Positions 40,401 through 54,893 of a stretch of DNA of 64,000 nucleotides are shown one piece after another. Every line of letters starts with the position of its first letter. Position 1 is the first letter of the stretch. The translations under genes were made by a program, and so were the position numbers. Origin of the DNA: Blastomussa wellsi (Eukaryota > Cnidaria > Anthozoa > Scleractinia > Plerogyridae); the NCBI GenBank assembly GCA_947652115.1, contig OX393571.1, positions 15,979,173 to 16,043,172 on the forward strand. Direction: 5' to 3'. The notes below the pieces were generated by a model, which saw nothing but the letters and a program-made list of their open reading frames with translations, was not told the DNA's origin and did no database searches.

Positions 40401-43400
40401 CCCAAGGTCCTCCCTTTCCATTCCTGCATCTGTTAGATTTCCCGTATCGACCATATGTTCGATAAGCGTATCTCGCTGACGCACACCATCCCCCATGTTG
40501 CAACGCGAACACGCTATAGCGTCGCCTCTTTGCAGCCATTGCACATTTCTGAATAGCGTATTTTCTCCGGCGGTAACTTCCTCTAAGAAGACGACTTCTT
40601 CCTTCCAGGGTTGCTATGGCTCGTCGGCCTGTGTCTCTGTAGCAACCAATGGGTATAGCTAGACATGAAAAAAACATGCTTGCTTTTTACTGTCATACTT
40701 CAAAGAGGAAGAAAGCAAAGTCTCATTTTTAAAATAAAGTTGAAAATCACAAGTGTAATTCCACGTGCAAAACTAAAATGAACACAACAAGCGAACTACC
40801 AAAACCGTGAAATAACTATTAAATAATAAACACGTATAAACTGAAAACCAACTATAAACAACAAAATACTAGATACAGTACTTTTTCTTCCGTTTTTAGT
40901 TTGACAGCCTACCACAATTAACTGAATGTACTCAAGAATAGATTTTTTTTCAATATTCTTTGTTTCATGAACAAGTTGAACAACCATCTGCATTACTGAA
41001 TCACACATTGCTTGATGTCCAAAACACCGTGCTTACCCTTTAATCCAATGCTGACTTGAACAACACGTGCTGTATTAAAGAACAAAACACAAGGTTAAAA
41101 AGAAATTTGAAATTGTCATGTCAAGCGCACAGCTGAAGGAGCTACGTTATGATGGAGCACCACAAAAAAATTAAAGTTTGTCTTTCATAATCCGCCTCAA
41201 TCTTCTCTGATCTTAACCATTCTTGTTCCTTTTTGTTTTTGTCACGTGTTCCTTTGACACGACGGAAATTTGCCATCAGGATATTAATGGAGTAATTCCT
41301 AGACTCCATCTTTAGGTGGCTCAAGTCACTTACTGCCTCTACTCAGTTTGTTTGTGGTTGAATTCACAAGTTCAAATCTGCGGTGAAAAAAACCTCACAG
41401 TATCTCTGAGGATCTTTCAAAGACCTGCCAAAGATGTCTTAAGAATCTTTCCAGGATCCTTAAATGATCTATTAATGATATTTAAAGAACCTTAAATGAA
41501 ACATGTTTGAAAGGTCCTGCAACGATCTTTCCACGCCCCTGTTTTCTGGGACCTCCAGAACCGCTGCAGGGACCTGAAGTAGGCACATGTTGGATCTTGC
41601 AGAATTTTTGCAAGAACTATGAGGATCTTGCAGGATCATCAGACAAGGATTCTCCGAGCATTGTGTGATGGACTGCAAAGACCACCAGCATATCAAATAG
41701 CTGCTGCTTCTTAGCTCTACAAAAGCACAAAAGTACAACTGACCTCTTGGAGGACGAACCACAGGCTTCACAGGGCGAATAGGTCTGCGCACTGCAAGAA
41801 AAAGTGAAAATAACAATAAGCACTTTTTAATTTACTATTTCTCAACAAAACTGTTTTTCCAATCTCTTACTAGCACAGTTGGCCCATTTCTTGTCCCTGT
41901 CATAGTTTGGTGTGAGGGCGCACCAGGGTCGATTGTGGCGGGCTCTTGTACAACTGTTGTAACGACGGCCTCTGTAGATAAATGGAAGCGAGCAGCAATA
42001 CTTTGAGGTTGTCTTTGCTTCGCAACGACCTGTAAGAAAAAGTATACATTTATCAATTCCCTTGAAAGCAATGCAGAAATAAATTTCCAAGCAAAAAGAA
42101 AACGCACAGTTTTTTAAGTGCAGTCAGTGTCAGTCGGTGTAGTCCCTGTAGTCCATGTAGTCGTTGTACTCAGTGTAGTCACTGTAGTCGGTGTAGTCAG
42201 TGTAGTCCCTGTAGTCAGTGTAGTCGGTGCAGTCCTTGTAGTCAGTGTAGTCACTGTAGTCACTGTAGTCAGTGTAGTCCCTGTAGTCACTGTAGTCAGT
42301 GTAGTCAGTGTAGTCACTGTAGTCACTGTAGTCACTGTAGTCAGTGTAGTCCCTGTAGTCCCTGTAGTCAGTGTAGTCCCTGTAGTCAGTGTAGTCGGTG
42401 CAGTCCCTGTAGTCAGTGTAGCAGTGTAGTCGGTGTAGTCCCAGTAGTCAGTGTAGTCAGTGTAGTCAGTGTAGTCAGTGTAGTCCCTGTAGTCCCTGTA
42501 GTCAGTGTAGTCCCTGTAGTCAATGTAGTCGGTGCAGTCCCTGTAGTCAGTGTAGTCAGTGTAGTCCCTGTAGTCAGTGTAGTCCCTGTAGTCAGTGTTG
42601 TCAGTGTAGTCAGTGTAGTCGGTGTAGTCCGTGCAGTCCGTGTAGTCAGTGTAGTCAGTGTAGTCAGTGTAGTCAGTGTAGTCGGTGTAGTCAGTGTAGT
42701 CCCTGTAGTCAGTGTAGTCGGTGTAGTCCGTGTAGTCAATGTAGTCGGTGTAGTCCGTGTAGTCAATGTAGTCGGTGTAGTCAGTGTAGTCAGTGTAGTC
42801 GGTGTAGTCCGTGTAGTCAATGTAGTCGGTGTAGTCAGTGTAGTCAGTGTAGTCCCTGTAGTCCGTGTAGTCAATGTAGTCGGTGTAGTCAGTGTAGTCC
42901 CTGTAGTCAGTGTAGTCCGTGCAGTCCGTGTAGTGTAGTGCAGTGTAGTCCGTGCAGTCCGTGTAGTGTAGTGCAGTGTAGTCAGTGTAGTCCCTGTAGT
43001 CAGTGTAGTCAGTGTAGTCCCTGTAGTCAGTGTAGTCCCTGTAGTCAGTGTAGTCCGTGCAGTCCGTGTAGTGTAGTGCAGTGTAGTCAGTGTAGTCAGT
43101 GTAGTCCCTGTAGTCAGTGTAGTCCGTGCAGTCCGTGTAGTGTAGTGCAGTGTAGTCAGTGTAGTCAGTGTAGTCGGTGTAGTCCGTGAAGTCAATGTAG
43201 TCGGTGTAGTCAGTGTAGTCCCCGGCTATTATAGATCCTGCGCTACTCAGTCTCCTAACCCTCTTGGGCGGCTATCGTGAAAAACACACGACGCACAATT
43301 CCTTGATTCCTTCCCACCGACACAGCACCATAGTTTCTTTAGAAACTTACCCCCTCTATCGTGAATATTGTCTGTTAACTCACCATATACTCGATACACG

Positions 43401-46400
43401 TCGTTAGCCCACGGTCCTCCTTTGCCATTCCTACATCGATTAACGCGTCCATATTTTCCGTAGGTCAAGTGAGCCCTTCGACCTGTAGCACACCATCCCT
43501 GATGTTGTACAGCAAAGATGGAGGCACGCAGCATCACGGCGACCAAGGCACATTTCTTAATGGCGTCCTTTCTTCTTCGATAGTATCCTTTAACTATTGG
43601 GTAACGTCCGTCAACTCCTGGGATAGCTCGGCGACCAGTGTCTTTGAAGCAGCCAACTGGCTTGACTGCCAAAAAATACAATACAGTTACGAATAGTTTT
43701 TTGAGAATTAATTGATCAGTTAAGGCTGCTTTACACGTACGGCGCAAGCAACATACGTAGACTCTGCAACTAATGAGAATAGGAGACGGAAATTTCATAA
43801 CCCTCCCACAATGAGTCGACCTTACGACCTACAGCAGACTAGTCAGACGCGCTTTAACTGTGATACAGGAGACTCGGGCGAGCTAAGCCTTATAACTGGT
43901 TAAAATATGCCAATATTCTTCTATAGTGATAGGATTAATTTTGCAGGTAAGTGGAGATGTGTGGAAAATAATGATATAACCTGGTAGAGATATTAGAAAG
44001 ATGACAATCAGACATTTTGGTGTTCACATTGAGTTTGCATGAATGGCCGATTCCCTCTATGAGACTTGCGCGCAGGGGATCATGGTAGTTGTATTCAACT
44101 ACGCGCGCTAAGTCTCGAACATATCGTGCGCGTGATGAATTCGACTACCCTGATTTTCTGCGCGCAAGTCTCAGAGGGAATCGGGGATTAGCTGAGCAGA
44201 GAAATGTTCTTTTTCTTCATTGACGGTGAAAAGGCAAAACTTACTGACTACTCCACTTGTAATTCGTATGGGTGGCGCTGTTGACAAAATTAAATAAGAC
44301 GTCTATTCAGTTGACGTTAGTGTAAAAAGGTCCTTTATTTTTACTTTGTTTGGGAAATAAGAGCATAGGCGTACGAGCCGGGGTGGGAGGGGGAAACTGC
44401 AGCCCTCCTCCCCACAGGGAGGTTGCAGCTCCCCCAACCCAAAGTCCGAAGGTGCCCGTACGCCTACGAGTAAGAGGCTATTATATCAGCATCAATAATG
44501 AAATGATACGTTAAGACAAAAGAATTCAGAAAAAATCTTAGTTCAGAGAGGATTTCTTACATCGCTTCCCTCTGCAGTAACCCCAGGACTGTCCTTTTCG
44601 GTAGCCTGGGACGGTTCCGCACCAGGGCCTTCTCAATCGGCTTCCACGTGCTGTACACGATCTGTATGTACGGCCGCCATACCTGAACGGGAACACACAG
44701 CAATTTCCTCGAGTTGTTTTCTGTCTGCATTTTCCTGGAAGAGAGTAAAAAATATTATTACCATACGGAACGACCACAGTTTACTTCGAAACTTCCATGA
44801 AAGCCTATTTTGACTTTCATTGAAGCTAGACACGAATTTTTTGCAAGCCCTTGACAAATAGTTTCAATATTTTGACCTAAAATCAAACCACCCAAGAGGT
44901 AAACGTAAATCAAAATAGAGTGAGGATGGCTAAGATTATGGAAGATGGAGATTACAAATAACCATATGTACCATCACTCCCTCAGACTTAACAGTTAATA
45001 CTATGCCACGGATCAAACGACCATTGCAAAAGTACGGAGTGTTCTAAGCACCTGCAATCCTGTAGACATCATTCGCCCATGGTCCTCCTTTGCCATTCCT
45101 GCATCTGTTTGATCGGCCATACTTTGCATAGGTTCTGTGAGCCTGCGGTCCTGAGGCACACTGGCCGCCGTGCTGGACTCCCATATATGGGTAGCCACGC
45201 TTTCTAGCGACCAAGGCGCACCTTTGAATGGCGAATTTTCGTCGTTGGTAGTTTCCTCTTAAGAGAGGGCTTCTTCCTTCAATTATTGGGATGGCTCTGC
45301 GGGCGGTGTCTTTAAAGCAGCCGATTCTTTGCACTGAAAAAATATCGTAAGAAGTTAACAATCACTTTCAGCCTGGGGCAATATCAACCATTATCATCAG
45401 CCGTCAGCATGTCCACAATTAGCTTCAATTTCGGTTTTAATCTATACCAACAAAGATGCAAAATTACAAACGTGACATACTTTAAAGTCAACGCACAACA
45501 TTTAAATCCGCGAGACATTGCTGCTATAGTACCTCAAAAGATGAATTTTCCTTTTCTGACAAGGGCCATTTTGATTTTGGGTACAACATGCAAACTTTTC
45601 TGAACGTCACGTTTGCCCATGTAGTTAAAAGAGACTGCAAATCTTTTATGCGGTAAAATAGGAAACCGGGTGACATTGCGCATTTAAAAATGGCAGCTTC
45701 CGTGAAAATGTTACTCCAGTTTATTTCATTTTAATCCAGCAGCAGCACTTGTAGTTTTCATTTAGGCAGCTGTGTACTTTTCTTCCTCGCAGATACATTG
45801 AAATGATTTGTGATGAAAGATATATCCCGGAAGCTACAAATTCGTTGGACTGCATCGATGGACAGTATGTTTAGCAAATTAAGGTGATTCTGCCCATCTG
45901 TCTTGACAACATATCTGTTAGTAAATTTTAAAATAAATTAAAATATAAAATTTAAATACTTACGTATTATCGATGAGGTAATTCTGATGGGGCGCACCGC
46001 TGATAAAACGAAAAAAAAAACTCAAAATTAGTTCGAGTTTCTCTTTTATTTCATGAAGAAGACAAACCTTACGATAAATGCTCTCTTACGTTTTCGTCCT
46101 CCACAATAACCAAACAGTTTATCATGGTCGTAGTTTGGAGTAACGGCGCACCAGGGGCGTTTAGACCTCACTCTGGTACAGCCATTGTATCGTTTGCCGC
46201 GATAGATGAACGGGAACACACAACAGTTACCAGTTGACGAGCGAGTACGACAAGAACCTTGCATAAAAAGTAAAAAGAGGTTTTAGTATTTCATTGACGT
46301 AAACCAGTCATTAAGATTGCCAATGAGTTAAAGTTTGAATGAAAATGATTGTCGTGTCACAAGACAATCATTTTCAACGGTTGCGCTGAGCAGAACAGCA

Positions 46401-49400
46401 AGTAGGAAGTCTTGCACACGTTACATAAGCTACCACCCCCACATCTCTTTTCAAACCTCTTGCAGCTTTGTGCTGTTGTTACGTCGATGGGTGTTTTTTC
46501 ACTTTTGCTGCTTTGGGGAGTTCGTTCATGAAAATGTCGAAAATAGGGAGTGGGTAGATAAAAACGATATTTTGCCGGAAAAGGATTTCGACAAAGAGAA
46601 AGGAGTGTGCTGATGAGTTTCATCCTTGGGAGAGCTTGGTCGCAGCTGGTTAGGACATTGAAGACCCATATGTGATGTGTGGCATCTACGAATACCACTA
46701 CTGAAGTGAGTAAGCTAACATTTCGTACAAAAATAAACCAGCCATCTACGTCGGACGCCTTCCAGTTTTTGTTCCATATCAAAAGAAACACAAATGGCCG
46801 TTTTTATGCCAGAAACGATAAAGTCGTCTAGACGCCTTTAACGTCTGAGACGCTAAAGTTCAGACGGCTTTAACGTCCCTAGCATAAAAACGGCCAATAT
46901 GGGCTGAAAAGCGGATGATTTCGCAGGCTAAAGAATGTACGGGTCACTACATTACAATTCAGTCGAGTTGTATACCTCTAAGAACGTAAACATCATTGGC
47001 CCAAGGTCCTCCCTTTCCATTCCTACATCTGTTCGATTTCCCGTATCTACGATACGTCAGATGAGCTCTCCTTGCTGAAGCACACCATCCACCGTGTTGC
47101 ACCGCGAACACTCTGTAACCTCTCTTATACGCAGCCAGAGCACATTTCTTGATGGCATAACGCCTCCTGCGGTAACTTCCTCTTAGAAGACGACTTCTGC
47201 GCTCCAAGGTGGCTATGGCACGTCGACCCGTGTCTCTATAGCAACCGATGCCCTTGGCTGAGTGAAAAAATCAAAAAAGCATTTTTAATTTCTATTAAAT
47301 TCCCTATGCAGGTTGATGTATAGTTCTGCTGTGATTATTTAAGAAACAGTGTATTGAACATCCATCTTTGCACTTGTACCAGATTGACTCATGCAAAGAA
47401 AGTGAGGGTGTGTGAACCAGTGTGAGTAATTTTTGCGACAAAAAAGAGACGTGATGACCGCCTAGTAATTTCCCTACGCGTTTTTTCGAAAATTCTGTAG
47501 TGGCGAAAGTGAACAAGGAAACAAGTTCTTGAGGGGTTGGTAAGGCCACAAGTAATTTCAAGATAGCTGAAAGATGAAACCTTATGAAATTGAGCTATGT
47601 TAGTTTAACGAAGCCGGGTTTCCTGGGACATTATTCTAAGTACTTTGCAGAGAATGTTCCGTAAAAAAACTTGCAACAGTGTTCATATACATGCATGTAC
47701 TGTAACTCGATTTCTTGAGCTTCCCGATAACTCGAGCCAAAAGACGTGTCGAAAACGGTAAACTTTTAACTTTGATTTTGGAACCTTTGGAGGTTCGAGA
47801 AATCGGGTCTCCGCAATGCCTTGATGTAAAGGCCTCTTGGACTTCAAGCTAGTTGCTAAAGAACGCGTAAATCTGACTTACCTATCAAACCAACCGTAAC
47901 TCTTACTGTTCGTCCTACGAAAAGGAGTGTAGAAAAAATATTAATAATATATATTGAGCTTTTTATAGTCGCCTTTTGCATTAAACAATCTTAGATGCCA
48001 ATGGCATACTGAGATTTACTTACCTCTAGGAGGAACTGGACGAATAGGCTTGACTGGTCGGCGACCTAAAGAAAAGGAGAAAAATGTTTCCGTTTTAAAA
48101 CAAGTTTCAATTTCCTTTTACAAAATGCTGAACAACACACAAGGACACACGAAAGTACACCTCAATGGCTTTCATTTGAATGGTCGCATACTAAGGTTTT
48201 ATCCATAGAAGTAAAAGTTAGAACCACCTTGCATAGCAACGGTACCACATGAAAGAACTGCTCAATAGCTTTCATTTGAGTGGTTTCATCCACAGACGTA
48301 GAAGTTAGAGCCACCTTGTACAGCATAATAGGCAGTGCTACATTACTACATTGCATTCAGACACTAACCTGCACAGTTACCCCACTTTCGGTCTCGATCG
48401 TAGTTGCTTGTTATAGCGCACCAAGGTCTATTGTGACGAGTTCTTGTACAACGGTTATAACGGCGGCCTTTGTAGATGAACGGGAATACGCAGCAATAAC
48501 GTGACGTCGTGCGCTTTCGGCAATTACCTGTTACAAGGAGACAGGAACAACAAATAAGGGGCTGACCATTTAACTTTTGAGTGGGGGAGGGGGGAGGGGG
48601 GGGTAGGGCTGAGGTGATTTCTCGTCAGCAAGAATCTTTTTTCTAGAAACCTAGTGGACAGGATATTTTTCCCTTCCCCAATGCTCTGCAGGATTATTTT
48701 TTTAAAAAAATCACACACCCCCCATCAAAAGTTAAATAGTTAAATGGTCGGCTTCTAAGGAAAACCGTGACAATTGTTTTATAATACAATTACAGCAGGT
48801 TTGACTTTGCAAAATAGTGATCGAGCTTCCGGTTAGTGTGTTGGCTCGAAACTGAAATCAAATTTAAGAAAGGCAACATTTCGCTGNNNNNNNNNNNNNN
48901 NNNNNNNNNNNNNNNNNNNNNNNNNNNNNNNNNNNNNNNNNNNNNNNNNNNNNNNNNNNNNNNNNNNNNNNNNNNNNNNNNNNNNNNNNNNNNNNNNNNN
49001 NNNNNNNNNNNNNNNNNNNNNNNNNNNNNNNNNNNNNNNNNNNNNNNNNNNNNNNNNNNNNNNNNNNNNNNNNNNNNNNNNNNNNNGAAGCCACCCATTG
49101 GGAGCGAGGTCAATTTACTGAGTTTTACAAGGGTGCAAAACGAGAATTAAAAAAATCAACAGAATATTAAAAAAGCTATACTTTCGGCATTCTGATAAAT
49201 TTTGTTGGAATAAACCCATCAAAATAAAACACTGACAACAGAAACACGCTTACCAGATACAGCATACACATCATTAGCCCAAGGTCCTCCTTTGCCGTTC
49301 TTACATCGATTGGATCGTCCGTACTTCCTGTACGTCAAGTGGGCTCTTGGACCTGTGGCGCACCATCCCTGGTGTTGTACAGCAAAAGCTCTGTAACCAA

Positions 49401-52400
49401 ACCTTAGAGCAACAGAGGCACATTTGCGAATGGCGTCTTTTCTTCTTCGGTAGTATCCTTTAACTATTGGGTAACGACCGTCAACTCCCGGAATAGCTCG
49501 ACGACCAGTGTCCTTGAAGCATCCGAGTGGTTTGACTACAGAAAAAGAACAAAAAGAAAAAGAAACTCACACTTTTAACGATCGAGGACTCAAATTCGTA
49601 GCACAGGACAATCTTGGTGCCTTAAATTTTAGTCTGTAAACAGACTCTTTAGGTACAAAGGCAAAAGACACATTCAAGCTACACAAATTTCTATCAATTT
49701 TTAAAATGTAGCTATCAGCCGATACAGTGTAAAAAAATAATAGTGACAATTAAAGTTACGGATTTGAAAGGGTTGGCCTAAATTTTTCAAGTTTTTTTTT
49801 TATTTCAACTACAATCGTTTTCAATCTTGCTCATTCGAAGCCATCGTTCTTTCTTCCCAGTTGCTACATCTTTGGTGTTTCCCTCCCTTGGTAAACTATT
49901 ATTTCAAGGTTTCCGTTAACTTGAGGACAATAACAAAAGATAAATCCATTTATGGAGACTAAACCCCTTTAAAGCAGAAATAACTAATAAGGGTCCGGCT
50001 GGGTAATAAAGGAGTTGATATCAATTGGGATGCAAGTCCTGTTTCATCTCCTGACACGGTGATGATTCACTGCAGCGAAGTCAAATAAATAAATAAATTA
50101 TAAAATACTAACGTACCAACAACTCCAGGAGTGATTCTGATTGGTGGAGCTGTGAAATAAATAACATGTGGGCGATTGTTATTCTTTTAATCGAAGAAGT
50201 AAAAGAAAAGCACATATATAATCTTGAAATCTGATACCTTATTCACACAAACAAAACATTAAGCCAGGTTTAACACAATGAAACGCAGCAACAGAACTCT
50301 GAAAGATGAATTTTAAAAGGGTGTGTCTAACGTGCACTTTTGTTTTGCCAAATTTAAAGTCGACAGGTAGTAACGTCTATGAAGCAAGCAATTTTAAGCC
50401 GGGTTTAACTAATTAAATAGCCCTTAAGCGTGCTTAAGCTTTGTTGTGAGCGGGGCATATATAAGTCTATTTTAAGTTTAATAAAAGAATCAAACAACGC
50501 AAATAATTGTGTTAAAAAACAAGTTATGGAACGTTGAGTGAAATGGAGATTGTGAAACTCTTCTATGAGGACAGAAATGAAGAAATTAAAATAATTAAAT
50601 AAAAATTAAAATATGTGGTTTCCGTTTTGATCTCGATTTGTGTTTATCTGCTTCAGCCTTTGGCTTTGGTTAATTGATAACATGAACTTTGGACTCAACA
50701 ATGCCAGTGCTGGCTAGCATGCTTAACAACCAATGACTGTTATTGAGAATAGTAAGCAATCGCCTTACGTTTTCGTCCTCCTCCCCTGCAGTACCCCCAC
50801 AGTTTATTTCTGCTGTAGTCTGGAGTGATTCCACACCAGGTCCTTCCGTTCCGAGCCCTTGCGCAACGGTTGTATCGACGCCTGCGATACGTGAATGGGA
50901 AAAAGCAGCACTGGCCTTTTGTGGTGCGATATTTGCAGGTTCCTAGATTACAAAAGAGATGAAATATTTCTTAGAGTTGTATGAACAAATTTTGCAAAAC
51001 GAGAGACATTTGGCTGTAGATATTTCCTTCACTTGATATTCCACCTTTATAGCGACATCACATTAAAATCTAGAAATGCGCGGAAATTTTATGCATTAAT
51101 GTATACCATGGAGTTTGTCACATTTGAACCTAAAATCCTCGACAAAACTCCTTGGGGCACTTAACGGAAAAGTGTCCAGTGACAAATGTTTTCCAGTTGA
51201 GAAGTCATATGTAGTTCAGTCTTCCGAATCCCGCTACCCCTAAAACCAATGTTGAAGTTAATATCGTCGCTTGGTTGGATTGATAGAAATCAACATTGCG
51301 TTGGGGGTGGGGAGGGGCAAATCAAGACAGTGCCAATCTTCCCTAGTCTTTCAAAACTCGTCTGGGATTGCAGTTATATGGCCTAGTTCTTAGGCGGCTC
51401 AAATAGCTAAGTGGTAGATAAGAACATCCATTTCGTGTATGTAAGGTTCGCAGAACTCACAAATGTTTTTCCAGGAGTTTGTGTCATTGACTGATAACCA
51501 ACGTCTTTTTCGTATTTCTTATAGTTGTGAAAGTGTCTTGTTTAAAAGGCAATTTACATTAAAACGCAGGTACATTTCCTCACCTGAAACCCTATAAACA
51601 TCATTGGCCCATGGTCCTCCTTTGCCATTCCTACATCTGTTAGATCGACCATACTTTGCAAAGGTTCTGTGAGCCCGCGGTCCTGTTGCGCACCAGCCAC
51701 CATGTTGGACTCCAAACATTTTAAATCCACGTGTCGCGGCTACAAGCGCACACTTGCGAATAGAGAACGCACGACGCCGATAGTTTCCTCTCAACAGCAC
51801 ACTTCTGCCGTCCATCTGAGGAATTGCACGGCGCAGGGTGTCTTTAAAGCAACCAATTCTTTGGACTGAAAAGAAATTAGATGGAACATATTAAGAGGAA
51901 GTTATTACAAAACTTGAGCTGGTGAAGACCAAGGAACAATAACACTGGTCTGAATTCAGTCACTTACTTGTTACTTTCGGTGTCACCTTTATGAAAGAAA
52001 CTGCAGAGGAAAATAAAAACTTCGTTATAAAAACATGATTCTTATCTTATACAAAAAATCAACCCACTCCAAGAGAAGAGTCCATTTCTTTCCAACCCCA
52101 AAAATAGCACTTGCACGAATTGCGTGCCTATGTTATGAAAGAAGAACCCGAAAAGACGCTGCTGAAAAATCAAGAACCAAGAACTTTCTAATACTGAAAT
52201 TCTTTATGCACTCTATTGTCATCGATTTATGTGAAAATGACATTACCTTGAGCATAATATTTACTTCTATAAATTATTCCTTCATTAGCTTCTGGTTCCC
52301 ACAATAATTACATACGTTAAGATAGTTACACCAATTATGATAATTTATTAATCACCTGCTCCTCCTGCACAGTAACCCCACATTTTATCAGCGTCATAAT

Positions 52401-54848
52401 TTGACGTAGTTGCGCACCATGGCCGTCCCCTGGAGTTGACTGTGGAACAACTGGTGTATCTTCTTCGTTTATAGATGAACGGGAACACACAGCAGTTTTT
52501 GCGGTTTGTTCGCACACGACAGGAACCTAAACAAAGAAAGGCGATAAAATTAAATACTATGCCTGCTACGGGCCAATACCCGATGACGGGGATGTCTAGT
52601 TCAGGGGGTCTGGGTTCCAGCCTAGTCGGGGTAATTGTCACTGAATCACAATCCTTCTCAGTCTTCCTCATTCAAAGCCATCCTTGTTTCTTCTCAGTTT
52701 ATTGTTGCATCTTTGTTGTTTTTCTTCCTTGGTGGACTATTATTTCAAGTTTTCCTTTGATTTTAAGACAATTTTATACATAACAAAAGATGGCTTATTA
52801 ACAGCGACTACGCCCCTGCCAGAAAGACAGTCTGATAGTGATAGCGGCTTTGACACCAGACAGGGTGCAAATGACGCAGCTTGGTGAATTCATCTTGAAC
52901 ACAATTTCAAAACCCTGCAAGCACAGGGAACTAACCAAACTGCAGCACAGGGAACTCACCTCTCAGAACGTAGACATCATTGGCCCAAGGTCCTCCCTTT
53001 CCATTCCTACATCTGTTAGATTTCCCGTATCTGCGGTAGGTCACGTGAGCCATCCTGGAGGATGCACACCATCCCTGATGCTGTAACGCGAACATTTTGT
53101 AGCCTCGTCTGAACGCAGCTTGGAAGCATTTTCGAATGGCGTCTCGTCTCTTGCGGTAACTACCTTTCAGGAAACGGCTTCTGCCTTCCAAGGTGCGTAT
53201 GGCTCGTCGACCGGTGTCCTTGTAGCAACCGATGCTGTACGCTAAAAAATGGAAACACATTTGAAAAAATACTGCACTGTATTTTTTCTCCAGGATGTGG
53301 GACGAGTGTTGAAATTTGTCTTTCAAATAGTCCTCGAAATGCTAACACTCGCTGCAGATCCTTTGGGTCACATTTTGCAGAAGGAATTCACGCTAAATTA
53401 TGGACCATTTTCCTTCTACAGAGAAGGTTTTCGTGAAAGATGTTTAGAATAGTTTATAGCCATAGAAAATAGAAAACTCCATTACTGATAACGAAATCCA
53501 ACACAAACCGATTTTGAAAAAAAGTCTTACCGATCATTCCTGTGGTAAGTTTAATAACTCGTGCTGCAAGGAAAATAGAGTTAGCATTTAGTATAAAACA
53601 GTCAAGACTATGGTACACCTACATAACCTATTCAATGACTTATTGAGCTCGAAAAAGAGATGCACGATACGCCGCAACATGACGAATATGCCGATAAAAG
53701 AGGATTTCTGATATAGTGACCTTTACGACAAAAGACTTTTGCAGAATGACGAACTTCCGGGTCGGTCGTACGCAAGGCCCCGATTCCGCTTATGAATCGG
53801 TCGTTTACGATCCGATCAACTCTGATTCCTTGGTGATTATGACTCCGCTTTTTGTGCAACTTCAATGTGAAAACCAGCCTTATGAATGGAAGAGAAAAAA
53901 GAAAACATGTTCTAAAAAACTAAAGCACAAAACTCTACAACAGACCTCTTGGAGGACGAACAACAGGTTTGACTGGCTTAACGGGTTTACGACGACCTAC
54001 AAGAAAATAGATTCAATATAATTATACTGATTAATCAGTATCAATACAATAAGCATTGAAAATATAAATAAAATATTGGAAATTGTTTTTCGGAAGTAAA
54101 ATACTTGCCGCCGCAGTTGCCCCATTTCCTATCGCGATCGTAGTTGTTTGTTATGGCGCACCATGGTCGATTGTGGTTTCGCCTCGTACAACTGTTATAA
54201 CGGCGGCCTTTGTAGATGAACGGGAAGGCACAACAGTAACGCGTTGTAGTCCTCCTTTGGCAAGAACCTGGCGAGACACAAATTGACAATTTTTTTCAAA
54301 ATCGCCATTACCAATCCGTTTTAATCTTCTCTATCCTCAGCCATCCTTGTTCCTTTTTGGTTTAGTATCACTCCTTTGACGTTTTTCTTCCCCAGCAAAC
54401 TATTATTTTTAGGTTTCCTACATTTTAAGGGTATTTTAGGTTGTCAAAGAACTAACTCAGAGTATCTTGATGTAGCCCCTTCAACATTCTTAAACGACCC
54501 AATTATTCGTAGTTTGTAGAAAGTGAAACGGCCAAACTTTTGAATTTGTATTAAAGGATAATGCATAATACATAATGATAATGCATTTCTCTCCGTCGGA
54601 TAGATAGATAGCGTAATTTGTTTTGTTAACAACTACACCCTGGGCATGCTGTTTCACACTCTCTGTCACACGTCAGCACAAAATGTGCAGTGGAATTCCG
54701 ATTCGAAACAAAAAGTTATTTCTTTTGAATTTGATTCACTCAATCACACACTTTAATTTTTACCCCTATTTTTAGAACTCTCCGATTTCCTAGACCAATA
54801 ATTTTCGAGAAATTAAGATTCACTAAACTACCATAACGTAATGAATAG

Positions 54849-54893
<45 letters not shown>

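Noticed and set aside
42413..43195. 260-codon Thr/Leu/Gly-rich protein and the Val-rich frame on the other strand
   Set aside because: Pure product of a 9-bp minisatellite inside an intron with intact flanking splice sites.
46335..46791. 92-codon plus-strand and 144-codon minus-strand frames
   Set aside because: They overlap each other around a hairpin in an intron, without similarity to the modules or plausible splice sites.
48790..49150. Open frames through the N-run
   Set aside because: They consist mainly of unknown bases.
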